Assembly (NCBI GenBank): GCA_947600345.1
Contig: CANQGC010000155.1
Coordinates: 1 to 6,884, forward strand
From: an uncultured Clostridia bacterium
GTDB taxonomy: Bacteria > Bacillota > Clostridia > Christensenellales > Aristaeellaceae
Reading direction: 5' to 3'
Length of the DNA: 6,884 nucleotides
Part shown: positions 5,640-6,884 of the stretch, in pieces
Position numbering within the stretch: the stretch's first letter is position 1
Layout: each line of letters opens with the position of its first letter
Notes under the pieces: generated by a model
What the model saw: the letters and a program-made list of their open reading frames with translations, nothing else
Database searches by the model: none
What the model was told of the DNA's origin: nothing
Program-made: the position numbers and the translations under genes

Positions 5640-6788
5640 TTAGGAAAACGCGTCCTTCACGCGGTCGAAGAAGCTCTTCTTCTTTTCATACTGGTTGCCG
5701 GAGGCGCTGCCGTCGAACTGGCGCAGCAGCTCCTTTTGCTTCTCGGTGAGCTTCTTCGGAATCTCCACCACCGCGGTCACGTACAGGTCGCCCTTGCCGT
5801 TGCCCCGCAGGTGCGGCACGCCCTCGCCCCGGATGCAGAACACCTGGCCCGGCTGCGTGCCCTCGGGGAAGCGGTACTTGACCGGCTTCTTCAGCGTCGG
5901 CACGTCGATCTCCGCGCCCAGCGCCGCCTGCGTGAACGTGATCGGCATCTCGATGTGGAGGTTATCGCCCTCCCGCTGGAACAGCTTGTGGCGCTTGACG
6001 CTCACCACGATCAGCAGGTCGCCCGGCTCGCCGCCGCGCTCGCCCAGACCGCCCTGGCCGCGGATGGTCAGCACCTGCCCGTCGGCGATGCCCGCGGGCA
6101 CCTTGACCGTCTTGCGCTTGCTGACGCGAATCTTGCCCCGGCCGTGGCACTTCGGGCAGGGCTCGGAGATGATCTGGCCCGTGCCCCTACACTTGGTGCA
6201 GGTGCGCACGTTCTGGATGCGTCCGAAGGGCGTGTTTTGCGTCACGCGCTCCTGGCCGGTGCCGCCGCAGCTGGGGCACTTCTCCACCTTGCTGCCGGGC
6301 TTCGCGCCGGTGCCGCGGCAGTCCGGGCACTCCTCGTCGCGCACCAGGTTGATCTCCTTCTCGCAGCCGAAGGCCGCCTCGTCCAGCGAGATCGTCAGGT
6401 CGTAGCGCAGATCGTCGCCCGGCACCGGGCCGTTGCGCTGGGCGCCGCCCATGCCGCCGCCGAAGATCGTGGAGAAGATGTCGTCAAAGCCGCCGAAGCC
6501 GCCGCCAAACCCGCCGCCGCCGAAGCCGCTGAAGTCGCTGTACGCGCCGCCGCCGAAGCCTTGGGGGCCGTCGTGGCCGAACTGGTCGTACTGGGCGCGC
6601 TTCTGGGGATTGGACAGGACCTGGTAGGCCTCGTTGACCTCCTTGAACTTCTCCTCGGCGTCCTTATCGCCGGGGTTGACGTCCGGGTGGTACTTCTTCG
6701 CCAGCGTCCGATACGCCTTCTTGATCGCCGCGTCGTCCGCGCCCTTATCGACGCCCAGAACCTCGTAATAGTCTCTCTTGCTTGCCAT
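5640..6788 (-). CDS. dnaJ: Molecular chaperone DnaJ (Hsp40, type I)
   Basis: A complete 382-residue type I Hsp40 co-chaperone that delivers unfolded clients to DnaK and stimulates its ATPase in the cytoplasm. The J domain (about 4-70) carries the essential HPD at 34-36 in KKYHPDVNPG. A Gly/Phe-rich linker follows (about 76-117, with runs such as GGGFGGGFGGF). Four CxxCxGxG zinc-binding repeats begin at C154 (CPDCRGTG), C171 (CPSCGGTG), C197 (CTKCRGTG) and C211 (CPKCHGRG). The C-terminal substrate-binding and dimerisation domains fill about 225-350. Length and domain order are normal. The ATG at 6788 has GGAAGGA at 6795-6801, 6 bases away. dnaK is expected beyond the right edge. No CIRCE operator is visible here; heat-shock control would act upstream. 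Confidence 0.98.
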   Translation of the reverse strand: MASKRDYYEVLGVDKGADDAAIKKAYRTLAKKYHPDVNPGDKDAEEKFKEVNEAYQVLSNPQKRAQYDQFGHDGPQGFGGGAYSDFSGFGGGGFGGGFGGFDDIFSTIFGGGMGGAQRNGPVPGDDLRYDLTISLDEAAFGCEKEINLVRDEECPDCRGTGAKPGSKVEKCPSCGGTGQERVTQNTPFGRIQNVRTCTKCRGTGQIISEPCPKCHGRGKIRVSKRKTVKVPAGIADGQVLTIRGQGGLGERGGEPGDLLIVVSVKRHKLFQREGDNLHIEMPITFTQAALGAEIDVPTLKKPVKYRFPEGTQPGQVFCIRGEGVPHLRGNGKGDLYVTAVVEIPKKLTEKQKELLRQFDGSASGNQYEKKKSFFDRVKDAFS

Positions 6789-6792
6789 ATGT

Positions 6793-6812
6793 CATCCTTC
6801 CATTGTTGGATG
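6793..6812 (-). promoter_or_regulatory. dnaJ ribosome binding site within a small hairpin
   Basis: The Shine-Dalgarno GGAAGGA (6795-6801) lies in a possible 5-bp stem, CATCC (6793-6797) against GGATG (6808-6812), with a 10-base loop. The stem would cover part of the site and might melt on warming, but it is weak. Confidence 0.3.
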
Positions 6813-6816
6813 GAGG

Positions 6817-6884
6817 CAGGGTAACCCCCTGCCCCCGTATATCCGAGCGGAATGGAACTTATTCGGGGGCAGGGGGTTACCCTG
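6817..6884. repeat. Perfect 21-bp inverted repeat upstream of dnaJ, reaching the window edge
   Basis: Arms 6817-6837 and 6864-6884 are exact reverse complements (core GGGTAACCCCCTGCCCCCG), with a 26-base spacer that includes a short AT-rich part. The right arm ends at the last base of the window, so the element may be longer. It lies about 28 bases upstream of the dnaJ start, presumably in the gap after dnaK. On the minus strand no U-run follows the hairpin. It has the same architecture as the palindrome at 5467-5525 but a different sequence. Confidence 0.85.

Noticed and set aside
5616..6824. Long plus-strand frame opposite dnaJ
   Set aside because: It mirrors dnaJ completely; the Leu/Ala/Val-rich product is the reverse reading of dnaJ codons.

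Overview
This window is an ordinary, well-preserved piece of a high-GC Bacillota (Firmicutes, probably Clostridia) chromosome. All the genes I can support lie on the minus strand, so they are transcribed from right to left. The order dnaJ - prmA - rsmE - mtaB - HIT protein - rpsU is the downstream half of the hrcA-grpE-dnaK-dnaJ heat-shock cluster as found in Bacillus and Clostridia, which supports both the gene calls and the taxonomy. The genus cannot be read from the sequence.

Layout in transcription order. At the right edge (6817-6884) is a long inverted repeat that reaches the window boundary. dnaJ follows (6788-5640). Next is a gene-free stretch (5639-5287) filled by hairpins: two 10-bp stems, a tandem pair of small GC hairpins and one perfect 26-bp palindrome. 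It ends with a good sigma-A-type promoter for prmA. prmA, rsmE and mtaB then run without gaps, joined by 4-base overlaps (GTGA and ATGA). A HIT-family gene follows after 24 bases. A second gap of about 190 bases holds an AT-rich inverted repeat and a near-consensus promoter (TTGACG-N17-TATAAT) for rpsU, which ends in a hairpin terminator. Below that are a UPF0020/TRM11-like SAM-dependent methyltransferase and the 5' end of a gene with a Rho N-terminal domain and a basic, alanine-rich, AT-hook-like extension, probably transcription terminator Rho. This last gene runs off the left edge.

The genes share a theme of protein folding and maintenance of the translation apparatus: a chaperone, methylation of ribosomal protein L11, 16S rRNA methylation, tRNA methylthiolation, ribosomal protein S21, a putative RNA methylase and a transcription terminator. 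I see no defence system, CRISPR array, prophage, tRNA or transposase. The only structure not explained by known genes is the set of long palindromes flanking dnaJ, which resemble interspersed non-coding repeats rather than normal terminators.
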